NCBI GenBank assembly: GCA_036675585.1
Contig: JAKFES010000302.1
Coordinates: forward strand, 1 to 24,040
Length of the DNA stretch: 24,040 nucleotides
Direction: 5' to 3'
DNA from: Zeimonas sp036675585
GTDB taxonomy: Bacteria; Pseudomonadota; Gammaproteobacteria; Burkholderiales; Burkholderiaceae_E
The notes beneath the pieces were generated by a model. That model was not told the origin of the DNA and made no database searches. It saw nothing but the letters and a program-made list of their open reading frames with translations. The position numbers and the translations under genes are program-made. Positions within the stretch are counted from its first letter, which is position 1. Every line of letters begins with the position of its first letter. Below are positions 1 through 7,526 of this stretch, piece by piece.

Positions 1-442
<442 letters not shown>

Positions 443-609
443 ATAACTTTGCTTATCAGCTCAGCGTGATACCGCAAGGTTGTGTGTGCCTCACAACCCC
501 GTGTCCGAAAGGACACGAAGACCAGATCCGAGACTGTCTCGATATCTTCTTTTCCGAATTGGTTCGTTCGCCGACCGGGCAACCGGCAGGCGGGCGGGCG
601 ACAAGTTAC
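443..609 (+). other. 23S-5S internal transcribed spacer
   Basis: This is about 167 bases between the 23S end and the 5S start, with no tRNA-like cloverleaf. It contains a perfect 7-bp hairpin closed by a GAAA tetraloop (CGTGTCC 500-506, GGACACG 511-517), which is probably an rRNA-processing or structural element. It should be part of the primary rRNA transcript and be removed by RNase processing. Confidence 0.8.
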
Positions 610-724
610 GTCTGACGACCATAGCGCGGTGGGACCACCCCTTCCCATCCCGAACAGGACCGTGAAACGCCGCAGCGCCGATGATAGTGAGCTTTTCGCT
701 TGCGAAAGTAGGACATCGTCAGAC
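610..724 (+). rRNA. rrf: 5S ribosomal RNA
   Basis: The terminal helix is perfect over 9 bp: GTCTGACGA at 610-618 pairs with TCGTCAGAC at 716-724, giving a 115-nt molecule. The diagnostic internal blocks CCCATCCCGAACAGGACCG, GCCGATGATAGT and GAAAGTAGG are all present. The order 23S-5S followed by a terminator is the normal end of a bacterial rRNA operon. Ends are inferred from the helix and could shift by one or two bases. Confidence 0.96.
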
Positions 725-741
725 AATCTTCCGACGCAGAC

Positions 742-767
742 AAGCCACCCCCCGGGGTGGCTTTTTT
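742..767 (+). terminator. Rho-independent terminator of the rRNA operon
   Basis: A 10-bp perfect stem (AAGCCACCCC 742-751, GGGGTGGCTT 754-763) with a CC centre (in practice a 4-base loop) runs into six Ts at 762-767. It lies 18 bases after 5S and separates the rRNA operon from the oxidoreductase operon. Confidence 0.93.
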
Positions 768-839
768 GCGTCCGGCGGCCGCGTGCACGCCGATGCGTTG
801 GACCCGATTCTTGAGGCGCGTTAAGGTGTGCTTGCGAGG

Positions 840-858
840 CGGACGGCACAATCGTCCG
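840..858. promoter_or_regulatory. Inverted repeat in the leader of the oxidoreductase operon
   Basis: CGGACG (840-845), 7-base spacer, CGTCCG (853-858) form a perfect inverted repeat. It ends 4 bases before the GAGGAGG ribosome-binding site (863-869) of the first gene. It could be an operator or an mRNA hairpin affecting translation start. No convincing sigma70 promoter is visible in 768-839; TTGGAC at 798-803 is a possible -35 but lacks a good -10. Confidence 0.4.
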
Positions 859-875
859 ACCCGAGGAGGCATCCG

Positions 876-3650
876 ATGGCTTCGAAGAAAGTTCCGATCT
901 ACTGCTACCAGTGCGTGGCGGGACCCGACCTGCTCAAGGTCGAGGTCGAGGACGGCGTGGCGAAACGCATCGAGTCGAATTACGACATCAGCGGCGAGCA
1001 CCCCGGCGGCGGGCGCGTCTGCGTGAAGGCCTACGGCCTGATCCAGAAGACGTACAACCCGAACCGGATCCGCCAGCCGATGAAGCGGACCAACCCGAAG
1101 AAAGGGCGCGACGAGGATCCCGGGTTCGTCGCCATCGGCTGGGACGAGGCGCTCGACATCGTCGGCGCGAAGATGCGCGAGATCCGCGCCAAGGGATTGC
1201 TCAACGACGAAGGCGTGCCGCGGCTCGCCACCTCGACCGGGGGCGGCGGCACGCCCGTGCAGTACATGGGAACGTTCCCCGCCTTCATGGCCGCGTGGGG
1301 CCCCATCGACCAGGGGTACGGTGCCGGGCAGGGCGTGAAGTGCTATCACTCGGAGCATCTGTACGGAGAGCTCTGGCACCGCGCGTTCATCGTTTCGCCC
1401 GACACGCCGTACGTGAACTACATCATCAACTGCGGCAACAACGTCGAGGCCTCGGGCGGCGTGGTCGGGATCTGGCGCGAGGCCGACGCGCGCGTGCGCG
1501 GCGCCAAGCGCGTGCAGGTCGAGCCGCACCTGTCGATCACCGGTGCGCTGTCGGCGCAATGGGTGCCGATCCGGCCCAAGACCGACGCGGCGTTCCTGTT
1601 CGGGCTGATCCACCGCATCGTCCACGAGCGCGGCTGGGCACAGGTCTGCGACCTTCCGTTCCTGAAGAACCGCAGCAGCTCGCCGTACCTGGTCGGACCC
1701 AACGGCTGGTACCTGCGCGATGCATTGAGCGGCAAGCCGCTCGTCTGGGACCTGGCCGATTCGCGCGCAAAGGCCTTCGATGCGCCCGACCTGCGGGATC
1801 CGGCGCTCGACGGGGAGTTCACCGTCGCCGGCGTCGAGCATGGCCCCGACGACGAGCGCATCGAGCACGCGAGTGCGCTCGGGCGGCCCGCGTTCCGCAT
1901 GATGCTCGATCACATGGCCGGGTATTCGCCCGAATGGGCGGCCGACGAATGCGGCGTTTCGGCCGAGACGATCCGCAGCGTGGCCGACGAGTACGTGGCC
2001 CACGCCTGCGTCGGCCAGACGATCGAGGTCGAAGGCAGGACGCTGCCGTTTCGCCCCGTTGCCGTGATGCTCGGCAAGTCGGTGAACAACGGCTGGGGCG
2101 GCTATCACTGCTGCTGGGCGCGCACGATGCTCGCCGTGCTCGTCGGCGCGCTCGAGGTCCCGGGCGGAACGCTGGGAACGGCGGTCAAGCTGGTGCGCCC
2201 GGCCGCCTCGCGCGTGGGCTCGGTATTGCCCGGCCCCGACGGGCTGATGGATTTCCAGTTCAACGAGACGTCGCGCGAAGGCTGGATGCGCCAGCCGCAC
2301 ATCCGCAACGCCTACAAGACGCTCGTTCCGCTCGTGTCCGACTCGCCGTGGTCTCCGGCGCTCGGACCGGCGCACCTGCCGTGGCTGTTCCAGAAGAAGG
2401 CGCCCGAGAACTGGCCGCGCACGATGCCCCCCGACATGTGGATCTGCTACCGGACCAATCCGGCGATCTCGTCGTGGAACGCGCCCGAGATCGCCGAGCG
2501 GCTGGCCGAGTTTCCGTTCATCGTCGCCTTCGCCTATACCGAGGACGAGACGAACCACTTCGCCGACATCCTGCTGCCCGAGGCGCTCGATCTCGAGAGC
2601 CTGCAGATCATCCGGATCGGCAGCACGAAGTTCACCGAGCAGTTCTGGAAGCACGAAGGGTGGGCGATCCGCCAGCCGGCCGTCGAGTCGCCCTGCGACA
2701 CGATGGACTTCACCGACATCTCGACCGCGCTCGCCGAGCGCGCGGGCATTCTTCCGCAGTACCTGAAGGCCGTGAACCGCGGCGCTGCCGGCATGGCGCT
2801 GCGCGATCGCGGCGGGCGTTTCGATTACGCGCTCGACGAATCGAAGGCGCCGTCGCGCGATCAGGTGTGGGACGCGTTCGCCAAGGCGGCCAGCCACGAG
2901 CTGACCGGCGGCGAGGAAGTGCACGATCTCGACTGGTTCAAGTCGAACGGCTTCCTGCTGCGACCGTTCCCGCAACTCGACTGGTATCTCTATCCCGCGA
3001 TGGAGCGCCAGAACCTGCGTTTCGAGTTGCCGTACCAGGAGCGGGTCGTACGCCATGGCCGGCAGCTGGCGAACCGGCTGCACGAGATCGGCGTGACGTG
3101 GTGGGAACAGCAGCTCGCCGAGTACGAATTCCTGCCGACCTACGAGCGTTTCCCGGAGATCTGGATCGAGTACGCGCGCGAGTACGGCCGCGATCCGGAC
3201 GAATTCCCGTTCTGGGCGCTGACTGCACGATCGATGCAATACAGCTGGGGGGCCAACGTCGGCCTGCCGCTGATCAACGAAGTGGCCAACAACATCGCGG
3301 GCCATCGCGGCGTCATCCTGAATCGAAGCACCGCGCGGCGGATGGGAATCGTCGAGGGCGAGCGGCTGCGCATCGAATCGGTCTGCGGACACACCGAAGG
3401 CAACGCGGTGCTGCGCGAAGGCATCCGCCCCGACACGGTGCTGATGATCGGGCAGTTCGACCACTGGAAGACGCCGTTCGCGAAGGATCTCGGACTGCCC
3501 AGCCTGAATTCGCTCACCGACCTGTCGCTCAAGCTCACCGACGGCACGGGCAGCGGTTCGGACCTGATGCGCGTGCGGATCCGGCGGGCGGCGACCGGCG
3601 AGACGCTCGAAGCACCGCGCCAGGAATCCAGGCAGGGAGCCGTGGCATGA
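876..3650 (+). CDS. Molybdopterin oxidoreductase large subunit (DMSO reductase family, PadB-like)
   Basis: This 924-aa catalytic subunit of the DMSO reductase superfamily should bind a bis-MGD cofactor. The N-terminal Fe-S region has C10, C13 and C49, but the third cysteine of the usual CxxCxxxC is Pro17 (Asp18 follows). The region around residues 150-200 (conserved C156/H158/S159, then CGNNVEASGG) is where the Mo-binding domain begins, and the C-terminal ~120 residues look like the MGD-binding domain. There is no twin-arginine signal, so it should act in the cytoplasm. The start at 876 is set by GAGGAGG at 863-869; upstream in-frame starts lack an RBS. It overlaps the next gene by ATGA. N-terminal motif and gene order recall the large subunit of phenylacetyl-CoA:acceptor oxidoreductase, which oxidises phenylacetyl-CoA to phenylglyoxylate with quinone as acceptor. 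The family is firm; the substrate is inference. Thiosulfate/polysulfide or other organic substrates remain possible. Confidence 0.85.
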   Translation: MASKKVPIYCYQCVAGPDLLKVEVEDGVAKRIESNYDISGEHPGGGRVCVKAYGLIQKTYNPNRIRQPMKRTNPKKGRDEDPGFVAIGWDEALDIVGAKMREIRAKGLLNDEGVPRLATSTGGGGTPVQYMGTFPAFMAAWGPIDQGYGAGQGVKCYHSEHLYGELWHRAFIVSPDTPYVNYIINCGNNVEASGGVVGIWREADARVRGAKRVQVEPHLSITGALSAQWVPIRPKTDAAFLFGLIHRIVHERGWAQVCDLPFLKNRSSSPYLVGPNGWYLRDALSGKPLVWDLADSRAKAFDAPDLRDPALDGEFTVAGVEHGPDDERIEHASALGRPAFRMMLDHMAGYSPEWAADECGVSAETIRSVADEYVAHACVGQTIEVEGRTLPFRPVAVMLGKSVNNGWGGYHCCWARTMLAVLVGALEVPGGTLGTAVKLVRPAASRVGSVLPGPDGLMDFQFNETSREGWMRQPHIRNAYKTLVPLVSDSPWSPALGPAHLPWLFQKKAPENWPRTMPPDMWICYRTNPAISSWNAPEIAERLAEFPFIVAFAYTEDETNHFADILLPEALDLESLQIIRIGSTKFTEQFWKHEGWAIRQPAVESPCDTMDFTDISTALAERAGILPQYLKAVNRGAAGMALRDRGGRFDYALDESKAPSRDQVWDAFAKAASHELTGGEEVHDLDWFKSNGFLLRPFPQLDWYLYPAMERQNLRFELPYQERVVRHGRQLANRLHEIGVTWWEQQLAEYEFLPTYERFPEIWIEYAREYGRDPDEFPFWALTARSMQYSWGANVGLPLINEVANNIAGHRGVILNRSTARRMGIVEGERLRIESVCGHTEGNAVLREGIRPDTVLMIGQFDHWKTPFAKDLGLPSLNSLTDLSLKLTDGTGSGSDLMRVRIRRAATGETLEAPRQESRQGAVA

Positions 3651-5449
3651 ACGACGCCGTCACCCGAACCGGCAACCGCGCCGCCGATGGCGGCGAGAGC
3701 TCGCTCGCGCGAACGATCGAGAGCGCGGGCATCGACCAGGTGCTGCGCACGCGCGCAGACGGCTACGTCGCGAGCCAGCGGCCGGCTGCCTCGCACACTC
3801 CGCGCTGGGGCATGGTCATCGACCTGAACCGGTGCGTCGGCTGCCAGACCTGCACGATCGCCTGCAAGCACGCGAACGATACGACGCCCGGGGTGCAGTG
3901 GCGCCGCGTGCTCGACGTCGAGCAGGGCACCTTCCCGGACGTCGAGCGGCTGTTTCTCGTCACCGGCTGCCAGCATTGCGCCGAGCCGCCGTGCGTGCCG
4001 GTGTGCCCGACCGGTGCGACACGCCAGCGCGAAGACGGGCTGGTGACGATGAACTACGACGTGTGCATCGGATGCGCGTATTGCGCGGTGTCGTGCCCGT
4101 ACCAGGCGCGCACGATCGTGCACGAGATGACCGGCTATTACGGCAAGCAGCGCACGACGCAGGAGAAGGCCACCGCGCATCCCGAGCGCATCGGCGTCGC
4201 GCAGAAATGCACGTTCTGCGTCGATCGCGTCGACGCGGGGCTCGAGCGCGGACTGGTGCCGGGCGTCGATCCGGAAGCCACGCCCGCGTGCTCGGCGTCG
4301 TGCATCGCGCAGGCGATCCACTTCGGCGACTTCGCCGATCCGCAGAGCAACGTCTCGCGGCTCACGCGCGAGCAGGAGAGCCTGCAGCTGAACGCCGACG
4401 TCGGCAGCGACCCGCAGATCCGCTACCTGTACACGACGCCCGCCGTGCCCGGGCGCGCCGCCTCGAGCGAAGACCTCGACGACGAGCGCCGCTCCGATCC
4501 GGCCAATCCGCTGGTCGGCCCGCTGCAGAAGTTCTGGGACTGGCGCGCGGCGATGAACTGGATCTTCGGCGGGGTCGGGACCGGGCTTGCGCTGACCGGC
4601 GCGGCGGCGATCGGTGTCGGTGCACTCGGTGCGGGCGCCGGGTCGGGCCTGTTCTTCGTGTCGGCCGCGCTGGTGGCGATCGGTCTGTTCTGCGTGTTCC
4701 TGAAGATCGGCCGGCAGATGCGTTTCTGGCGCGCCGCGACGCGCTGGCAGAGTTCGTGGATGACGCGCGAGCTGTACGCGGCGCTCGTGTTCTTCCCGTC
4801 GGTGCTGGCCAGCCTGCTCGTGCCGGGGCCGGTGCCCTTCGCGTTCGCCGCGGCGTCGGCCGCCGCGTTCCTGGTGTGCCAGGCGAAGATCCTGCATCGC
4901 GCACGCGGCATCCCGGCGTGGCGGGTTCCGCTGATGCCGTGGATGATCGTCGCCACCGCGCTGCTCGAAGGGGCCGGCGCGCTCGCCCTTCTCGTCGCGC
5001 TGCGCGACGCCGCGTTGCGCTCGCCTTCGTGGGTCGCGATCGCGGCATCGTCGATCGTCGTGCTGGCCGCGCTCAACGCGGGGCTGTGGCGCGCCTACGT
5101 CGGTACCGCGCGCGCGCAGGGCGTGCCGCCGCTGTCGCGTCGCGTGCTCGAGGCGCTCACGCCGTGGCTGCACGTCGTCGGGCACGCAGCGCCGATCGCG
5201 CTCGCGCTCCTTGCGTGGCTGGTGCCGGCGCTCTCGGGCGCAGGGCTCGCGCTCGCCGGAATCGCCGCGATCGCCGGCGGGGCGGCATGGAAATACACGG
5301 TGATCGTGCGCGCCGCGTACATGCAGGGCTTCGATCTGCGCAGGATGCCGCAGCGCGGCTCGGGCCGCCTGGCCGCGCCCGCCCGCATGGACGAGGCGAC
5401 GATGCCGCGGCCGGCGAATGCCACCGCCGCCACCGCCGTCCGCCTGTGA
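3647..5449 (+). CDS. Fused 4x[4Fe-4S] electron-transfer subunit / DmsC-like membrane anchor
   Basis: This 600-aa protein joins two subunits that are usually separate. Residues 55-230 are a DmsB/PadC-like ferredoxin with 16 cysteines in four groups: C63/66/69/73, C108/111/116/120, C140/143/146/150 and C188/191/215/219. Together they can hold four [4Fe-4S] clusters. After a charged linker (about 240-295), residues 300-560 contain about eight hydrophobic helices, starting with FWDWRAAMNW, as in the DmsC/NrfD-type anchors that reduce or oxidise quinone. The reading frame is continuous through the junction. The start ATG at 3647 overlaps the upstream stop (ATGA), implying translational coupling and fixed stoichiometry with the Mo subunit. 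The likely role is to carry electrons from the cytoplasmic Mo subunit to membrane quinone. Residues 1-54 are poorly conserved in appearance. Confidence in the architecture is high; the partner substrate is unknown. Confidence 0.88.
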   Translation: MNDAVTRTGNRAADGGESSLARTIESAGIDQVLRTRADGYVASQRPAASHTPRWGMVIDLNRCVGCQTCTIACKHANDTTPGVQWRRVLDVEQGTFPDVERLFLVTGCQHCAEPPCVPVCPTGATRQREDGLVTMNYDVCIGCAYCAVSCPYQARTIVHEMTGYYGKQRTTQEKATAHPERIGVAQKCTFCVDRVDAGLERGLVPGVDPEATPACSASCIAQAIHFGDFADPQSNVSRLTREQESLQLNADVGSDPQIRYLYTTPAVPGRAASSEDLDDERRSDPANPLVGPLQKFWDWRAAMNWIFGGVGTGLALTGAAAIGVGALGAGAGSGLFFVSAALVAIGLFCVFLKIGRQMRFWRAATRWQSSWMTRELYAALVFFPSVLASLLVPGPVPFAFAAASAAAFLVCQAKILHRARGIPAWRVPLMPWMIVATALLEGAGALALLVALRDAALRSPSWVAIAASSIVVLAALNAGLWRAYVGTARAQGVPPLSRRVLEALTPWLHVVGHAAPIALALLAWLVPALSGAGLALAGIAAIAGGAAWKYTVIVRAAYMQGFDLRRMPQRGSGRLAAPARMDEATMPRPANATAATAVRL

Positions 5450-5459
5450 GCCCGCGGCG

Positions 5460-5906
5460 GTGAGTGCACGGCCGACGCCCGACGCGCGCGATGCGTATAC
5501 GCACTTCAGCGAGATCACGACGCGCTGGATGGACAACGACGCGTACCGGCACGTCAACAACGTCGTCTATTACTCGTTCTTCGACACCGCGGTGAACCGC
5601 TACCTGATCGAGCAAGGCGCGCTCGACGTGGTGCACAGCCCGGTCATCGGGCTCGTCGTCGAGACCAACTGCCACTACTTCCGGCCGGTGGCGTTTCCCG
5701 AACGCCTCCAGGCGGGGTTGCGCGTCGCGCAGCTGGGGACGAGCAGCGTTCGCTACGAGCTCGCGATCTTTCGCGACGGTGAAGACCTCGCCTGCGCGCA
5801 GGGGCATTTCGTGCACGTGTACGTCGATCGCGAGAGCCAGCGGCCGGTTGCACTGCCGCCCGTCCTGCGCAGCGCGCTCGAGCGCATCGGGCCGGCGCAC
5901 GGCTGA
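5460..5906 (+). CDS. Hotdog-fold acyl-CoA thioesterase (4HBT/YbgC-like)
   Basis: This is a small (148 aa) hotdog thioesterase. The signature WMDNDAYRHVNNVVYYSFFD near residues 24-43 holds the conserved Asp (D25/D27) and HVNN of the 4-hydroxybenzoyl-CoA thioesterase/YbgC group, and the length fits that family. The start is uncertain. GTG at 5460 gives a normal N-terminus 10 bases after the upstream stop. ATG at 5418 would overlap the preceding gene by 32 bp and add a run of six prolines, which looks like an artefact. Neither has a clear ribosome-binding site. Being last in the oxidoreductase operon, it probably hydrolyses a CoA ester linked to that enzyme's substrate or product; this is inference. 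Confidence 0.85.
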   Translation: MSARPTPDARDAYTHFSEITTRWMDNDAYRHVNNVVYYSFFDTAVNRYLIEQGALDVVHSPVIGLVVETNCHYFRPVAFPERLQAGLRVAQLGTSSVRYELAIFRDGEDLACAQGHFVHVYVDRESQRPVALPPVLRSALERIGPAHG

Positions 5907-5997
5907 GCGCCTCGGCGAGCGCCTGGGCGACCCGCTTTGGCGGCGTTCGTCTCGGGCGGCGCCGCGTTCACTGTCGACGTACGGGTGCAGATCCCGG

Positions 5998-6981
5998 TCA
6001 GCGATCGGGCGCAATCGGTCTCGGCGCGCGCCGTTCGCGCAACGGCGTCGCGGCGGCACGCACGATCGACGCGCGCAGCCACTCGTGTCCCGAGCGGTTC
6101 ACGCGCCGCCGGTGCCACATCGCGTGCACGTCGACGCGCGGCAGCTCGAACGGCAGGTCGCGCACCTCGACCTTGTCGGTGGTTCCGGTCGACGACAGGA
6201 AATGCCGCGGCAGCACGGTGAGCAGGTCGGAGTTCGCGACGACGATCCCGGCGGTGAAGAACTGGTTGACGGTCAGCACGATGCGCCGCGTTCGCTTGAG
6301 CGCGGCGAGCGTCTCGTCGACGTGGCCGAAGGGCCGGCCCGAGAAGCTGACGAGCAGGTGATGCGCGTTGCAGTATTCGTCGAGCGTCAGCTCGCGGCGC
6401 GCGAGCGGGTGGCCGAGCCGCATCACGCATGCGTAGTGGCTGCTGTAGAGCCGTTCGTGACCGTAGGCGACGGCCATGTCCGAGCGCATTTCCTCCATCG
6501 CGATCGCGGCGATCGCCGCCGGGAAATGGCCGACGGCGAGGTCGAGATCGCTGTCGGCGAGCAGCTGGCGCGGGTCGCGCGTCGTCAGCGGCAGCACGCG
6601 CAGCGAGACGCCCGGCGCTTCCTGCTGCAGGAATGCGATCAGCGGGGGAATCAGCAGCGACGCCGTCGCGTCGGCCATCGCGAGCGTGAAGGTCACCCGT
6701 GCCTCGGCCGGAACGAACTGGGCGGGCGAGAAGGTCTCGCGCAGCTGCTGCAACGCTTCGCGCACCGCCGGCCAGATCGCCAGCGCCGTCGGCGTCGGTT
6801 GCACGCCGTAGCCCGAGCGAACGACCAACTCGTCGCCGAGCGCGTCGCGCAGGCGCCGCAGCGCATTGCTCACCGCAGGCTGCGTCATCGCGAGATTGCG
6901 CGCCGCGCGCGTGAGGTTGCGCTCGGACATCACTTCGTCGAACACGCGCAGCAGGTTCAGGTCCAGCGTGCGGAAGTTCAT
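5998..6981 (-). CDS. LysR-family transcriptional regulator
   Basis: This 327-aa regulator starts MNFRTLDLNLLRVFDEVM. A winged helix-turn-helix is at about residues 18-60 (LTRAARNLAMTQPAVSNALR), followed by a periplasmic-binding-protein-like effector domain from about 90 to 300. The start at 6981 gives the family-typical N-terminus; a longer frame to 7086 would add 35 unrelated residues running through the likely operator. The TLDLNLLRVFDEVMSERNLTRAA-type N-terminus is that of the NodD/NahR/LinR-like subgroup that often controls aromatic compound catabolism. It is convergent with the thioesterase (91-bp gap, no terminator seen) and divergent from the 74-aa gene at 7107. A LysR box lies just upstream of its own start. 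The effector is unknown. Confidence 0.9.
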   Translation of the reverse strand: MNFRTLDLNLLRVFDEVMSERNLTRAARNLAMTQPAVSNALRRLRDALGDELVVRSGYGVQPTPTALAIWPAVREALQQLRETFSPAQFVPAEARVTFTLAMADATASLLIPPLIAFLQQEAPGVSLRVLPLTTRDPRQLLADSDLDLAVGHFPAAIAAIAMEEMRSDMAVAYGHERLYSSHYACVMRLGHPLARRELTLDEYCNAHHLLVSFSGRPFGHVDETLAALKRTRRIVLTVNQFFTAGIVVANSDLLTVLPRHFLSSTGTTDKVEVRDLPFELPRVDVHAMWHRRRVNRSGHEWLRASIVRAAATPLRERRAPRPIAPDR

Positions 6982-6998
6982 CGTCGGGTGCCCGTAGA

Positions 6999-7038
6999 AC
7001 CATTCCAAGGACGAATGGTACTCATGGCCAACATCCAT
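6999..7038. promoter_or_regulatory. Candidate LysR operator in the divergent intergenic region
   Basis: ACCATTC (6999-7005), 7-base spacer, GAATGGT (7013-7019) is a perfect inverted repeat that fits the LysR consensus T-N11-A in its ATTC-N7-GAAT form. A second, weaker dyad with the same spacing (ATGG 7024-7027, CCAT 7035-7038) follows one helical turn later, as expected for recognition and activation half-sites. It begins 18 bases upstream of the regulator start and overlaps the putative -35 of the 74-aa gene, suggesting autoregulation and control of the divergent gene. Confidence 0.6.
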
Positions 7039-7067
7039 TGGAAATATAGATCGCGCATCGTCATAAT
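7038..7067 (+). promoter_or_regulatory. Candidate sigma70 promoter for the 74-aa gene
   Basis: TTGGAA (7038-7043), 18-base spacer, CATAAT (7062-7067) match the -35/-10 consensus at 4/6 and 5/6. This is the most AT-rich patch nearby. The predicted transcript would start about 7074, some 33 bases before the ATG. Confidence 0.5.
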
Positions 7068-7106
7068 CCTTCCATCGAAGCCACACATCACTCAGAGGAA
7101 TCGATC

Positions 7107-7331
7107 ATGACAACGCTTGTCACCACCCACGGGGGTCTCGGGCGCGTCGCCGGAAACGAACGCGCGAAGCCTGCGAAGGCGCGTGGTCCGATCGCGGCCT
7201 GGATCGCACGCTGGGTCGAAAGCTACCGCGTCCGTCAGCAGGAAAAAGCGTTCATGCTGCTGATGGAAATGGACCCTCGCGTCCGCGCCGAAGTCGACGC
7301 CGCTGCGGCACGCGCCAGCTGGGATCGTTGA
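7107..7331 (+). CDS. Small protein of unknown function, 74 aa
   Basis: I do not recognise this protein. The gene is supported by a good ribosome-binding site (AGAGGA at 7094-7099, 7 bases before ATG), a plausible promoter and a downstream terminator. The product is basic in its first half (several Lys/Arg up to residue 48) and has an amphipathic helical stretch from about residue 28 to 70 (IAAWIARWVESYRVRQQEKA, then MLLMEMDPRV). There are no cysteines, no signal peptide and no obvious transmembrane segment. It is divergent from the LysR gene and shares its operator region, so it may be a target of that regulator. The Arg-rich helical composition is reminiscent of DUF1127-type small proteins, but I do not see their motif clearly. 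Confidence 0.7.
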   Translation: MTTLVTTHGGLGRVAGNERAKPAKARGPIAAWIARWVESYRVRQQEKAFMLLMEMDPRVRAEVDAAAARASWDR

Positions 7332-7352
7332 AGCACGAATCGTACTCGTAGT

Positions 7353-7436
7353 CGCCCGGTCGATCCGGGCGCCCGGAACAGCGCGGGTGTCGCGATGCGG
7401 CGCCCCAAGGAGTCTCCTCCTCCACCGTCCAGGTGG
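7353..7436 (+). other. Two tandem hairpins in the 3' region of the 74-aa gene
   Basis: CGCCCGG (7353-7359)/CCGGGCG (7365-7371) and CCACC (7422-7426)/GGTGG (7432-7436) are perfect stems without T tracts, lying between the stop codon and the terminator at 7441. They may stabilise the mRNA 3' end or belong to a 3'-UTR-derived small RNA. No independent promoter is clear. Confidence 0.4.
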
Positions 7437-7440
7437 ATTC

Positions 7441-7468
7441 AGCCCGCGAGTTTTCGCGGGCTTTTTTT
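7441..7468 (+). terminator. Rho-independent terminator after the 74-aa gene
   Basis: AGCCCGCGA (7441-7449), loop GTTT, TCGCGGGCT (7454-7462) form a perfect 9-bp stem followed by seven Ts (7462-7468). It separates the small gene from acetoacetyl-CoA synthetase. Confidence 0.9.
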
Positions 7469-7526
7469 CGCCCGCGCGCTTTGGGTATAGTCGGGACACC
7501 GATTTTTCCGCGAGCGCACGCAAACG

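Noticed and set aside
443..609. tRNA in the 23S-5S spacer
   Set aside because: No acceptor stem, anticodon arm or TTCRA motif; only a GAAA-capped hairpin.
876..960. Tat signal peptide on the Mo subunit
   Set aside because: The N-terminus begins MASKKVPIYCYQC with no twin-Arg or hydrophobic stretch, so export is not supported.
606..3464. 952-codon open frame on the - strand opposite the Mo-enzyme gene
   Set aside because: It is a GC-rich antisense shadow. It runs through the 5S gene, is full of Arg/His/Ala/Pro and shows no domain, while the + strand frame is a clear oxidoreductase.
3140..5560. 806-codon open frame on the - strand opposite the Fe-S/anchor gene
   Set aside because: Same reason: Arg/Ala-rich shadow of the fused subunit with no recognisable motif.
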